A DNA stretch of 64,000 nucleotides from Dactylosporangium siamense (GTDB lineage Bacteria; Actinomycetota; Actinomycetes; Mycobacteriales; Micromonosporaceae): NCBI RefSeq assembly GCF_016862795.1, contig NZ_BONQ01000050.1:124001-188000 (forward strand), in the 5' to 3' direction. The notes under the pieces were generated by a model. That model was not told the origin of the DNA. It did no database searches and worked only from the letters and a program-made list of their open reading frames with translations. Shown here in pieces: positions 36,728 through 45,219 of this stretch. The translations under genes and the position numbers were made by a program. The first letter of the stretch is position 1. Each line of letters opens with the position of its first letter.

Positions 36728-37303
36728 ATGACCAGGCCCTTGCGCGCGGACGCCGAGCGGAGCATGCGCTCGATCCTCGAGGCGGCCGAGCGGGTGCTGA
36801 GCGTGCAGCCGACCGCGTCCCTCGAGCAGGTCGCGGAGGCCGCCGGGGTGGCCCGCACGACGATCCACCGGCGGTTCGCGAGCCGGCAGGCCCTCGTCGA
36901 CGCGCTCGCCCTGGCCGCCGCCGCCCAGCTCCGCGACGCGGTCGACAGCGCCCACCCGGACACCGCGCCTCCGCTCGTCGCCCTGCACCAGGCCACGGCG
37001 AACGTCCTGCGGACCAAGCGCAGCTGGCGGTTCGCCCTGGAGCAGGCGGACATCCCCGGCTCGGCCGCGTTCGCGGACCAGGTGGCCCTCGCGCAACGCT
37101 GCGTGGAACTCCTCGGCCGGGCCCGCGACCAGGGTGTCCTCGCCGCCGACGCCGACCTGGAGTGGACCCGCCGGGTGTTCTACGCGCTGATCGGTGAGGC
37201 CATCCACGGCCACACGTTCGACGCCGCCGACGAGACGGACCCCGACCTCCTCGCCGGCCGGATCGTCGACACGCTCCTGCACGGCGCCGGCCCACGCGCC
37301 TGA
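36728..37303 (+). CDS. TetR family transcriptional regulator
   Basis: 191 residues from ATG 36728. The HTH is RSMRSILEAAERVL - SLEQVAEAAGVARTTIHRRFASRQALVDAL. The divergent position next to the SDR gene suggests that it represses that gene and itself. The last codons form the first unit of a 32-bp tandem repeat that continues past the stop. Confidence 0.9.
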   Translation: MTRPLRADAERSMRSILEAAERVLSVQPTASLEQVAEAAGVARTTIHRRFASRQALVDALALAAAAQLRDAVDSAHPDTAPPLVALHQATANVLRTKRSWRFALEQADIPGSAAFADQVALAQRCVELLGRARDQGVLAADADLEWTRRVFYALIGEAIHGHTFDAADETDPDLLAGRIVDTLLHGAGPRA

Positions 37304-37404
37304 CGTCCGAAGCCGCGCGCGGCCCACGCGCCTGACGTCCGAAGCCGCGCGCCGCCCACGCGCCTGACGTCCGAAACCGCGCGGCCCACGCGCCTGACGT
37401 CCGG
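37291..37404. repeat. Tandem repeat of about 32 bp at the 3' end of a tetR gene
   Basis: Units begin CCCACGCGCCTGACGTCCGA at 37291, 37323, 37355 and 37385 (lengths 32, 32, 30, partial). The first unit contains the last codons and TGA of the tetR gene, so the stop codon is itself part of the repeat. Confidence 0.9.
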
Positions 37405-37519
37405 CACCCGGGCCGTCCACGACGCCGATCGGACGAACCGGGGCGCACGTGATTGACAGCGCCGGCGGCGGTACGCACCCTGGGCGGACGCTTCCAGTGG
37501 TCGAGGAGTTCACCGCACG

Positions 37520-38635
37520 ATGCCGTTCCGCCGCCGGTGGTGGGTCGCCGCCGCCCTGGGGGTCGCCGCACTCGCCGCAACCACCGCCCCGCAGGTGTCC
37601 GCGGGAGGCACCGACGACGCCCGCGTCATCGGCGGCGTCTCCCTGGTCAACGACGCGACCGGCCGGCCGGTCCTGGGTCTGAGCCCGGTCACCGACGGCA
37701 CCGTGGTCGATCGCACCCGGCTCGCCGGCCGGGACCTCGACCTGCGCGCCGACCTCGCCCCGGGCGCGCACCCGGACGGTGTCACGTTCACGCTGACCGG
37801 CGCGGCGGGCGGTAGCGTCAGCCAGAGCGACCCGCGGGCGCCGTACCAACTCCGACTCCCCGAAACTCCGGACACCTACACGCTGACCGTCCGTGCCCAG
37901 GCGGCCGGCGCCCCGGTCACGGTCCGTTTCACAGTCACCGGGAACCAGCCCACCAAAACGCCCGTCGACGTGCTGTTCGTCGGCAACAGCCTGCTCGGCA
38001 CCATGAACGCCGCCGGCGAGGACACCCCGAGGCTGGTGCGGCACCTGGCCGAAGCGGCCGGCCGGACGATCGACGTCACCGAGGTCATCCACTCCGGCTA
38101 CACGCTGCGACAGACCTGGAACGACGGGCTCCTGGCGACCCCACTGGGCGGCGGCCGGCGATACGACTTCATCGTGCTGCAGGAGTACAGCACGCTCCTC
38201 GCGACCGATCCGGCGGCCGCGACGGACACGCTGCTCAACACGTATGCCCCGACGTTCGGCCGGGCGCTGAAACCGGGCGGGCGGGTGGTGCTGGTCAAGA
38301 ACTGGGCCCTGGTCGACCCGAAGCCGTTCCCGTCCCGCGCCGCCGCCACGGCCGCGATCGACGCCCACGCGGCGGCCCTGTCCGCCGCGCTGAGCACACC
38401 GAACCTCCTGGCACCGATCGGCGACGCGTTCGAGACGGTCATCGCGGCCAAGGGGACGTCGTACCTCATCGCCCCCGACGGCAAGCACCCCAACGACGCC
38501 GCGATCTACCTCGACGCCGCCATCCTCTACGGCATCCTGTGCCGCGAGTCGCCGGCCGGCCTGGCGGACCTGTACCTGAGCCCGCCCGCGGCCGCCTACC
38601 TGCGATCGGTGGCGGCCGCGGCGATCGGGTACTGA
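37520..38635 (+). CDS. Secreted SGNH-like hydrolase
   Basis: 371 residues from ATG 37520. A signal peptide MPFRRRWWVAAALGVAALAA is followed by an Ig-like beta domain up to about residue 145. The hydrolase domain has block I DVLFVGNSLLG (Ser nucleophile), FIVLQEYST in the middle, and block V DGKHPNDAAIYLDAAILYG (Asp-x-x-His). Likely an esterase/lipase outside the cell. A TTGACA at 37453-37458 upstream could be a -35 box, but no good -10 is seen. Confidence 0.85.
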   Translation: MPFRRRWWVAAALGVAALAATTAPQVSAGGTDDARVIGGVSLVNDATGRPVLGLSPVTDGTVVDRTRLAGRDLDLRADLAPGAHPDGVTFTLTGAAGGSVSQSDPRAPYQLRLPETPDTYTLTVRAQAAGAPVTVRFTVTGNQPTKTPVDVLFVGNSLLGTMNAAGEDTPRLVRHLAEAAGRTIDVTEVIHSGYTLRQTWNDGLLATPLGGGRRYDFIVLQEYSTLLATDPAAATDTLLNTYAPTFGRALKPGGRVVLVKNWALVDPKPFPSRAAATAAIDAHAAALSAALSTPNLLAPIGDAFETVIAAKGTSYLIAPDGKHPNDAAIYLDAAILYGILCRESPAGLADLYLSPPAAAYLRSVAAAAIGY

Positions 38636-38638
38636 CCG

Positions 38639-39505
38639 TCACCGGTGCAGGGCCGTCTCCCGCTCCATGCGCGACAGCTTGTCCGGGTTGCGCACGGCGT
38701 AGAGCCCGGTGATCCGGCCGTCGTCGACGCGGACCGCGACGACGGTGTCGACCTCACCGTCGACGTGGAAGATCAGCGCCGGGTAGCCGTTGACGTGCGC
38801 CGGCCGCAGCGACGCCAGGGCGGGGACCCTTGCGAGGACCTCGGCGACCCGGTCGACGCCCACCACGGGCACCAGGGCGGCCTGCCGGCGCCCGCCGCCG
38901 TCGCTGACGAACACCACGTCCGGCGCCAGGATGTCCAGCAGCGGTTGCAGGTCGCCCGTCTCCACCGCCCGCTGAAACGCGGTGAGGGCGTCGCGGGTCT
39001 GCGCCGCGGAGGCGGCCCCGCGCGGGCGGCGGGCGGCGACGTGCGCGCGGGCCCGGTGCGCGATCTGGCGCACCGCCGCCTGACTCTTGTCGACCGCCTC
39101 CGCGATCTCCTCGTACTCCAGGGCGAACACGTCCCGCAGCACGAACACCGCCCGCTCCGTCGGCGCCAGGGTCTCCAGCACCAGCAGCATCGCCATCGAC
39201 ACGCTCTCCGCGAGCTCGACGTCCTCCGCCACGTCGGGCGCGGTCAGCAGTGGCTCCGGCAACCACGGCCCGACGTAGGACTCCTTGCGCCGGTCGAGCG
39301 CGCGCAGCCGGTCCAGGGCCTGCCGGGTGGTGATCTTCACCAGGAACGCCCGGTGGTCCCGGACGGTGTCGAGCTCGACGCCGGCCCAGCGCAACCAGGT
39401 CTCCTGCAGGACGTCCTCGGCGTCCGCGGCCGAGCCGAGCATCTCGTAGGCGACGGTGAACAGCAGGTTGCGGTGGGCGATGAACGCCTCCGTGGCCGGG
39501 TCCAT
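38639..39505 (-). CDS. ECF41-type sigma factor with SnoaL-like C-terminal domain
   Basis: 288 residues from ATG 39505 (GGAGGAA upstream). Sigma region 2 is LLFTVAYEMLGSAADAEDVLQETWLRW and region 4 is EYEEIAEAVDKSQAAVRQIAHRA. The long C-terminal SnoaL-like extension carries the ECF41 hallmarks WLPEP, DGGGR and NPDKL; in this group the extension acts as a built-in regulator instead of an anti-sigma factor. Targets are normally the adjacent oxidoreductase-type gene, here the divergent flavoenzyme. Both promoters match the known ECF41 sequence. Confidence 0.93.
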   Translation of the reverse strand: MDPATEAFIAHRNLLFTVAYEMLGSAADAEDVLQETWLRWAGVELDTVRDHRAFLVKITTRQALDRLRALDRRKESYVGPWLPEPLLTAPDVAEDVELAESVSMAMLLVLETLAPTERAVFVLRDVFALEYEEIAEAVDKSQAAVRQIAHRARAHVAARRPRGAASAAQTRDALTAFQRAVETGDLQPLLDILAPDVVFVSDGGGRRQAALVPVVGVDRVAEVLARVPALASLRPAHVNGYPALIFHVDGEVDTVVAVRVDDGRITGLYAVRNPDKLSRMERETALHR

Positions 39506-39533
39506 GGTTCCTCCTTCGTGTTGCCGGGCACAT

Positions 39534-39560
39534 GACGCCGGCCGGCGCCGTGGTGTGACA
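39534..39560 (-). promoter_or_regulatory. ECF41 promoter for the sigma gene (autoregulation)
   Basis: Minus strand reads TGTCACA (39554-39560), 16-nt spacer, CGTC (39534-39537), an exact match to the ECF41 consensus TGTCACA-N16-CGTC as I remember it. It lies 29 bp upstream of the sigma start. Confidence 0.8.
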
Positions 39561-39594
39561 GCCCCGGCCGATGTCGTGCGTCACACGCCGGCGC

Positions 39595-39621
39595 GGTCAC
39601 ACGAGCCGTCCCGCCCGCGTC
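39595..39621 (+). promoter_or_regulatory. ECF41 promoter for the flavoenzyme gene
   Basis: Plus strand reads GGTCACA (39595-39601), 16-nt spacer, CGTC (39618-39621). One mismatch to the ECF41 consensus and exact spacing, 37 bp upstream of ATG 39659. Confidence 0.75.
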
Positions 39622-39658
39622 ACATGAGCGAACTCCCTTTGATGAAAGGACCCAGCTC

Positions 39659-40957
39659 ATGACATCTCTGGATCGCGACTTCGGCGGCGACATCATCGAA
39701 CCGGGTGCGGCGCAGTACGCGGCGGCCAGCCGCACGCTCCTCGCGTCGGGCAGCCCGGCCTACGTGCTCCGCCCGAAGACGGTCGGCGACGTGCAGGCGG
39801 CGGTCCGGTTCGCCGCCGGCGCGGGGCTGCCGCTGGCGGTGCGCGGCGGCGGGCACGCCTTCGCCGGCTTCGGCACCAACGACGGCGGCGTCGTGATCGA
39901 CCTCGGCAACCTCACGACCGTCGAGGTCATCGACGCCAACCGGCACCTTGTCAGGATCGGCGGCGGCGCCACCTGGGGCCAGGTCACGGCCGCCCTCGAC
40001 CCGCACGGCCTGGCGATCTCCTCCGGCGACACCAGGAGCGTCGGCGTCGGCGGGCTGACGCTGGGCGGCGGCATCGGTTGGAAGGTCCGCAAGCACGGCC
40101 TGACCCTGGACAGCCTGGTCGCCGCGGACCTGGTCCTCGCCGACGGTTCGCTGGTGCGGGCCGCCGCGGAGGAGCACCCGGAGCTGTTCTGGGCGATCCG
40201 TGGTGGCGGCGGCAACTTCGGCGTCGTGACCGCGTTCGAGTTCCTTGCGCACCGCACGACCGACGTGTTCCACGGCCGCATCACGTTTCCCGCGGCGGAG
40301 GCGGCGACCGTGCTGCGCGGCTGGGCGGACCACCTGCGCACCGCTCCCGAGGAGCTGACCTCGATCGCGAACCTGCTCCCCGGCGCGCCACTGGAGATCC
40401 TCGTCGCGTTCGATGGCGACGACCCGGAGCACGCGGCCCGGGCCATCGACCCGATCCGGCGGCTCGGCACGGTGCTCGTCGACGACGTCAGGCTGCAGCG
40501 GTACGCCGACACACTGGTCGACGGCATGACCCCGCCGCCCGGCATCCGGCTGGTGACCCGCAGCGCGTTCGTCGACCCGGCGTCGGTGCCGGCGGCGGTG
40601 GACGTCCTCGCCCAGGTCGCCACGTCGGCGGGGGCACCGGTCATCGCGGTGCGCAGCGTCGGCGGCGCGGTGTCCCGCGTCCCGGCCGACGCCACCGCCT
40701 ACGCGCACCGCGGCGCGGAGCTGATGGTCGCGACCACGGTCGCGGGTCCGCCGCCGGTCGTCGAGGCCGCCGGCCCGGGGCTGGCGGCGATCTGGGACCG
40801 GCTCGCACCGCACGTCACCGGCGCCTACGCGAACTTCCTCTCCGACCTGGACGTCACCGCGGTCTACCCGCCGGAGACGCACCGGCGGCTCGCGGAGGTC
40901 AAGCGCCGGTTCGACCCGCGGAACCTGTTCACCGGCAACCACAACATCACGCCGTGA
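39659..40957 (+). CDS. FAD-binding oxidoreductase, berberine-bridge-enzyme family
   Basis: 432 residues from ATG 39659 (GAAAGGA upstream). The FAD domain has RGGGHAFAGFG (flavin-binding His), SSGDTRSVGVGGLTLGGGIG and FWAIRGGGGNFGVV. The C-terminal berberine-bridge segment includes AYANFLSD and VKRRFDPRNLFTGNHNI. The second covalent-flavin Cys is replaced (DTRSVGVGG), so flavin would be monocovalent. The substrate is unknown. Under control of the divergent ECF41 sigma factor. Confidence 0.92.
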   Translation: MTSLDRDFGGDIIEPGAAQYAAASRTLLASGSPAYVLRPKTVGDVQAAVRFAAGAGLPLAVRGGGHAFAGFGTNDGGVVIDLGNLTTVEVIDANRHLVRIGGGATWGQVTAALDPHGLAISSGDTRSVGVGGLTLGGGIGWKVRKHGLTLDSLVAADLVLADGSLVRAAAEEHPELFWAIRGGGGNFGVVTAFEFLAHRTTDVFHGRITFPAAEAATVLRGWADHLRTAPEELTSIANLLPGAPLEILVAFDGDDPEHAARAIDPIRRLGTVLVDDVRLQRYADTLVDGMTPPPGIRLVTRSAFVDPASVPAAVDVLAQVATSAGAPVIAVRSVGGAVSRVPADATAYAHRGAELMVATTVAGPPPVVEAAGPGLAAIWDRLAPHVTGAYANFLSDLDVTAVYPPETHRRLAEVKRRFDPRNLFTGNHNITP

Positions 40958-40959
40958 AC

Positions 40960-41052
40960 GCTCTCCGGCTCGAACGGGACGTTCAGCGGCAGCGCCGTCG
41001 CAAGGAACGCTCGATGGTCATCGGCGAACTCGAAGCCATACGTCCTCTCCAT
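40960..41052 (-). pseudogene. Short SUKH/SMI1-like N-terminal remnant
   Basis: Minus strand from ATG 41052 reads MERTYGFEFADDHRAFLATA and soon runs into the 3' end of the flavoenzyme gene. The phrase FADDHRAFLA is typical of short SMI1/KNR4-like actinobacterial proteins. Only about 30 residues are recognisable, so this is a fragment or coincidence. The rest of 40958-41187 holds nothing I can support. Confidence 0.35.
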
Positions 41053-41187
41053 GCGGCACAGGCGGCGGCAGGGGTCAGTTGGCCGGCTGAGGCCCGCCCC
41101 GCCGGCAACCCGGTGGGGAGTCGCTCGACCGCACCCCGCGGCGGGGAACCACAACACCGTCAGTCGTCACAGCACTATGGTGGCGGC

Positions 41188-41586
41188 GTGGCGCATCCCA
41201 TCATGTTCGACGACGAAGACCCGATCCTGGCCCGGGTGCGTGAGCTCGCCCTGGCCCTGCCGGACGCCGCGGAGAAGATCTCCCACGGGCATCCGGCGTT
41301 CTACACGACCAAGGTCTTCGCCTACTACGGCGGCTCGATCAAGGTCGACGGCGTCTACCGCCAGCACGAGCACTCGGTGATCGTGCTGGTCGACCCGGCC
41401 GAGCGCGAGGCCCTCCTGGAGGACGGTCGAAGCTACGTGCCGGCGTATCTCGGCCCGTCCGGCTGGATCGGTGTGGACCTCGCCGAGGACACCGACTGGG
41501 ACGAGATCGGCGAGCTGCTGGACGCCAGCTACCGCCGCACCGCCGGGGTCCGCCGCGTCGCCGCCCTCGACGCCCGCGCGTCCTGA
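41188..41586 (+). CDS. MmcQ/YjbR family protein
   Basis: 132 residues from GTG 41188 (ATG 41203 is an alternative). Typical patterns are ELALALPDAAEKISHGHPAF, KVFAYYGGS and GPSGWIGVDLAEDTDWDEI, ending in DASYRRTAG. Members are small DNA-binding-like or CyaY-like proteins of unclear role. Convergent with the next gene, 4 bp apart. Confidence 0.88.
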   Translation: MAHPIMFDDEDPILARVRELALALPDAAEKISHGHPAFYTTKVFAYYGGSIKVDGVYRQHEHSVIVLVDPAEREALLEDGRSYVPAYLGPSGWIGVDLAEDTDWDEIGELLDASYRRTAGVRRVAALDARAS

Positions 41587-41590
41587 CGGC

Positions 41591-41869
41591 TCAGGCGCTC
41601 TGGAAGATCCTGGTCTGCGGCGCGCCCGCCAGGGCCGGCGCGCGCTGCGGGTCGGCCCACACATTCGTGCGCAGGAACCGCAGGAACCCCTCGGCCGCCT
41701 CGACCGTCGGGAAGTCGAGCTCGACGGCCACGTACTTCTCGTCATCGACGGGCCGCATGACGCGGTGGCCGAGCACACCCGCGGTGCTGCGGGCCTCGGC
41801 GAAACCGTCGAACGCGCGGCGCCACAGCGCGAAGTCGACGATCGGGTGCTCAATTCGTAAGGTCGTCAT
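41591..41869 (-). CDS. Small dimeric alpha/beta-barrel (cyclase/monooxygenase-like) protein
   Basis: 92 residues from ATG 41869. A single ferredoxin-like unit: MTTLRIEHPIVDFALWRRAFDG, VMRPVDDEKYVAVELDF and AAEGFLRFLRTNVW. Proteins of this type form dimers and act as cyclases, monooxygenases or stress-response proteins. Divergent from the LuxR-type regulator with a perfect palindrome between. Confidence 0.7.
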   Translation of the reverse strand: MTTLRIEHPIVDFALWRRAFDGFAEARSTAGVLGHRVMRPVDDEKYVAVELDFPTVEAAEGFLRFLRTNVWADPQRAPALAGAPQTRIFQSA

Positions 41870-41905
41870 GCCATCCGACGCTAAAGACCGCCGGGCGCGC
41901 CGCCC

Positions 41906-41923
41906 ATCCCAGAAGTCTGGGAT
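41906..41923. promoter_or_regulatory. Perfect palindrome ATCCCAGA-AG-TCTGGGAT
   Basis: Eight-base inverted arms around AG, 12 bp before the LuxR-type gene start and 37 bp from the divergent small gene. A good candidate operator for one or both; a LuxR-type autoregulatory site is the simplest idea. Confidence 0.65.
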
Positions 41924-41935
41924 CCCTATGGTGGT

Positions 41936-42961
41936 GTGGTGTACGCGGCGACGGCGGAACGGGTGCGGCGCATCGGTGCGGCCGCGGCCGGTTCCCGGGC
42001 CCTACGGGAGCTGGTGCTGGCCGAGATCGGCCGGGTCGTGCCGTTCGACGCCCACGTCTGGGCGCTGACGGACCCGGAGACCTCCGTCGGGACGGACCCG
42101 CTCGCCGCGGTGCCGCCGGCGCTGATGCCGGCCCTGCCACAGCTGATCCGCCTCAAGTACCTCACCACGACCAACCGGTGGACGTCGCTCACCGGCGCCG
42201 CCCGGCTCACCAACCCCGCTGACAGCCTGCTGTGGCGCGAGCTCCTCGCCGCCCACGGCGTCACCGACGTCGCCTCGACGGTCTTCCGGGACCGGCACGG
42301 CTGCTGGGGGTTTCTGGACCTGTGGCGCACCGGCGGCACGTTCACCGGCCCCGAGCTGGCGGTCCTGGACAGCGTCACCGCGTCGCTGACCGGCGACCTG
42401 CGCCGCTGCCAGGCACAGACCTTCACCGTCACCGGCGGACCCGGGCCGGCCGGCCCGGTCGTGCTGCTGCTCACGCCGGACCTGCGGGTCATCGAGCAGA
42501 CCCCGCACACGCACGAGCACCTGGCCCGGCTGCTGCCGCCGGACGCCGGCCGGCAACCCGTCCCGGCCGGTGTCTACAACGTCGCGGCGCAGCTCGTCGC
42601 GGCGGAGGCCGGCGTCGACCCGCACCCGCCGTCCGTCCGCGCGCACCTCGCCGACGGCCGCTGGTTGACGGTGCGCGCCGCCCGCCTCGACGCGACCGGC
42701 CGCGCCGACGCCCCGATCGCGGTCACCATCCAGGAGTGCTCCCCGGGGGAACGGACGGCGGTCTTCGCCCGCGCGTGCGGCCTCACCCCACGGGAGACGG
42801 AGCTGCTCACCCACCTGACCGCGGGCGCCGACACCCGCGCCGTTGCCGCCGACATGTTCCTCAGCCCGAACACGGTCCAGGACCACCTGAAGTCGATGTT
42901 CGCCAAGACCGGCACCAACAGCCGGCGCGCCCTGCTGTCCCGCGCCCTCGGCACCGCCTGA
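41936..42961 (+). CDS. LuxR-type HTH transcriptional regulator with GAF-like N-terminus
   Basis: 341 residues from GTG 41936. A GAF-like sensing region spans roughly residues 5-160 (VLAEIGRVVPFDAHVWALTD, VFRDRHGCWGFLDLWR), with a middle PAS-like part. The C-terminal LuxR HTH is LTPRETELLTHLTAGADTRAV - AADMFLSPNTVQDHLKSMFAKTG. Probably a one-component regulator of the divergent small gene. Confidence 0.9.
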   Translation: MVYAATAERVRRIGAAAAGSRALRELVLAEIGRVVPFDAHVWALTDPETSVGTDPLAAVPPALMPALPQLIRLKYLTTTNRWTSLTGAARLTNPADSLLWRELLAAHGVTDVASTVFRDRHGCWGFLDLWRTGGTFTGPELAVLDSVTASLTGDLRRCQAQTFTVTGGPGPAGPVVLLLTPDLRVIEQTPHTHEHLARLLPPDAGRQPVPAGVYNVAAQLVAAEAGVDPHPPSVRAHLADGRWLTVRAARLDATGRADAPIAVTIQECSPGERTAVFARACGLTPRETELLTHLTAGADTRAVAADMFLSPNTVQDHLKSMFAKTGTNSRRALLSRALGTA

Positions 42962-42965
42962 CGGT

Positions 42966-43721
42966 TCAGTCCCACCAGAACGACCACACCCGCGCTTCCA
43001 GCAGCAGCGGCGCGTAGTCGCCGATCGTGTGCGGGTGGCCCTGCCACAGGGTGTCGGGGCAGAACGCGAAGTGCTCCGCCGCCAGGTGCAGCGCCGCGTC
43101 GAGGTCGTCGGGGGGTGCGGCGACGCTGACCGTCACGGTGTCGCTGTCGAGGTGCAGGACCCGAATGCCGAACCGGTCCTCCCACGAGCGCAGCACCGCG
43201 GACAGCATGGCGGTGTCGTTCTCACGGTTCGCGGCGCCCATCCAGCCCATGGCCGTCAGCGCGTCGGCGCCGCCCGGGGCGGGGACGAGCCCGAGCCGCC
43301 GGCTGTCCCGCGGCGGGCCGGCGAACCAGTGGTCGAGCACGGCGCCGGCGAACTCGTCCGGGTCGTCCAGCTGCCGCCCGGGCGGCGCGGGCCGCGGCCA
43401 CCGCTGCCCGTAGGGGACCGTGGTGTCGGCGGATGAGCCGTCGCACGTGATGGTGTGCCAGAACCCGGCCAGGACGAACGCCGCGTCATGCGCGTCCGGC
43501 GTGCTCATGAACTCGGGGAACAGCTCGAGCGGCTGGTCGGTCAGCAGCAGCGGCCACAGCCCGGACCGCGGGTGCTCGGCCCGCAGCCGCCGGACCAGCT
43601 CGGCGGTCGGTGGCCCGTCGCTGCGCCACAGCATCGGCGCCGGATTCTCGACCGACAGCACCGTGTGCCCAGGTGGCAGCGGCACGGCCAGGTCGGACAG
43701 CGCCCGGAGCAGCTCACTCAT
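42966..43721 (-). CDS. DUF4253 domain protein
   Basis: 251 residues from ATG 43721 (MSELLRALSDLAVPLPPG); it overlaps the methyltransferase stop by 8 bp. The conserved C-terminal half includes RFGIRVLHLDSDTVTVSVA, ALHLAAEHFAFCPDTLWQG and IGDYAPLLLEARVWSFWWD, the DUF4253 pattern. Function unknown. Confidence 0.85.
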   Translation of the reverse strand: MSELLRALSDLAVPLPPGHTVLSVENPAPMLWRSDGPPTAELVRRLRAEHPRSGLWPLLLTDQPLELFPEFMSTPDAHDAAFVLAGFWHTITCDGSSADTTVPYGQRWPRPAPPGRQLDDPDEFAGAVLDHWFAGPPRDSRRLGLVPAPGGADALTAMGWMGAANRENDTAMLSAVLRSWEDRFGIRVLHLDSDTVTVSVAAPPDDLDAALHLAAEHFAFCPDTLWQGHPHTIGDYAPLLLEARVWSFWWD

Positions 43722-44520
43722 CGCGGCGATGGTAACGGGCGACGAGGTGCCGGGCGCTCGGCCGGTGCGACCAGACGCCCCGCGGGGACGCGGCCAGGAA
43801 CTCGGCGCGGAGCCGGGCGACGAACGCCTCACCCCGGGCGATGGCGAGGGGGCGGCCCGGTCCGGCACGGGTGTGGGCGTCGAAGAACGTGGCCGCGTCC
43901 GGGTGGGACATCGGGTGAGCGGGTCGCTCGTCGCGCTCCACGACCAGGCCCGCGGCCGTCAGCGCCGGCGTGAGCCGGTCCGGCCAGGTGTCGTCGCCGC
44001 GTGGCATGTGCCGGTGGACGACCTCACCGAGGCGGGCGAAGGGGCCGTCGGCTTCGCTGTGCCGCGGCCAGAACAGCACCGACAGCACCCCTCCTGGGCG
44101 CAGCGCCGCCGCCCACGACCCGATGGCCACGTCGGGCTCGGGAAGCTGCTGGAGGCCGAACACCGACACGACCGCCGCGCAGCGGCCCGTCCAGCGCTCG
44201 GCGAGGGTCGAGGCGTCGCCCTGTTCGACAGTGGCGCGATGGTACGGCGTTGCCCGCTCACGGGCCAGCCGGACCATCCCGGCCGACAGGTCCAGGCCGG
44301 TGACGTCGCGGTCCGGCAGGCGCGCGGCGAGCGCGGGCAGCTCCGGGAACGTGCCGCAGCACGGCACCAGGATTGGGCCGTCCGGTAGTGGCCCGGCGGT
44401 GACCGCGTCCACGGCGTCGGCGACCCACGGCGCGAAGCGCGGCACGTAGTACGCCTCGTAACCGGCGGCGGCCTCGTCCCAGCCGCGGGCGAGCCGTGCC
44501 AGGCGGTCGTCGTCGTGCAT
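43714..44520 (-). CDS. Class I SAM-dependent methyltransferase
   Basis: 268 residues from ATG 44520. Motif I is ILVPCCGTFPELPALAARL with the acidic residue in VTGLDLSAGMV; EQGDASTLAERW and ALRPGGVLSVLFWPRHSE complete the methyltransferase fold. The substrate is unknown. Co-transcribed with the DUF4253 gene. Confidence 0.88.
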   Translation of the reverse strand: MHDDDRLARLARGWDEAAAGYEAYYVPRFAPWVADAVDAVTAGPLPDGPILVPCCGTFPELPALAARLPDRDVTGLDLSAGMVRLARERATPYHRATVEQGDASTLAERWTGRCAAVVSVFGLQQLPEPDVAIGSWAAALRPGGVLSVLFWPRHSEADGPFARLGEVVHRHMPRGDDTWPDRLTPALTAAGLVVERDERPAHPMSHPDAATFFDAHTRAGPGRPLAIARGEAFVARLRAEFLAASPRGVWSHRPSARHLVARYHRRDE

Positions 44521-44642
44521 GCCCCAGGCCGTCCTTTCCGTCGCTGTGAGTTCATTCTGTCGGGCGGTGGCGCATCCGGGGTCGGCCGGCGGCGCCGCGG
44601 GTAGGCTTGCCGCCGGGGGGCGTCACACAGAAGGGGGCAAGC

Positions 44643-45098
44643 ATGGGATTCTTCGACCAGCTCAAGACCCGCACGGCCGAGATGAGCGGCCAGCTCAAGA
44701 CCCGGGCCGGCCAATTCAAGAGCAAGGAGTTCGCCAACGCCAGCATGGCGATGTGCGCGCTCATCGCCGCCGCCGACGGCAGCATCGACCCGGCCGAGCG
44801 GCAGCGGACCGAGGGCGTGATCACCAGCAACGACATCCTTGCGGTCTTCCCGCCCGACGAGCTGCGGCAGAAGTTCGCGTTCTACGCCGACCGGCTGGTC
44901 CGCGACTTCGAGTTCGGCAAGGTCGAGGCGATCGCCACGATCGCCAAGCTCAAGTCGAAGCCGGACCACGCCCGCGCGGTCATCCAGATCGGCATCATCA
45001 TCGGCGGCGCCGACGGCAACTTCGACGACAACGAGAAGAAGGCCGTGCGGGAGGCGTGCTTCGCCGTCGGTATCGCGCCCGCGGAGTTCGATCTCTGA
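44643..45098 (+). CDS. TerB family protein
   Basis: 151 residues from ATG 44643. After an N-terminal helix (MGFFDQLKTRTAEMSGQL) the TerB core appears: MCALIAAADGSIDPAERQR and IIGGADGNFDDNEKKAVREA, two acidic repeats that bind a divalent metal. Known TerB proteins act in tellurite and stress resistance. No other ter gene is nearby, so its function here is uncertain. Confidence 0.9.
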   Translation: MGFFDQLKTRTAEMSGQLKTRAGQFKSKEFANASMAMCALIAAADGSIDPAERQRTEGVITSNDILAVFPPDELRQKFAFYADRLVRDFEFGKVEAIATIAKLKSKPDHARAVIQIGIIIGGADGNFDDNEKKAVREACFAVGIAPAEFDL

Positions 45099-45219
45099 TC
45101 CTTCCGGGCGTCGTCTGCGGGTGGTGGGGCGGCCGGCCGGCGACGGTCGCGCCGTGCCCCGCCCGTAGGTCATGATGTGGGCCATCTGCCGCAGCCGCCG
45201 CGTCGGAAGTTGAGGTTGC

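Noticed and set aside
37453-37480. TTGACA as promoter of the SGNH hydrolase gene
   Set aside because: A perfect -35 but the sequence 17 nt on is CACCCT; not strong enough to list.
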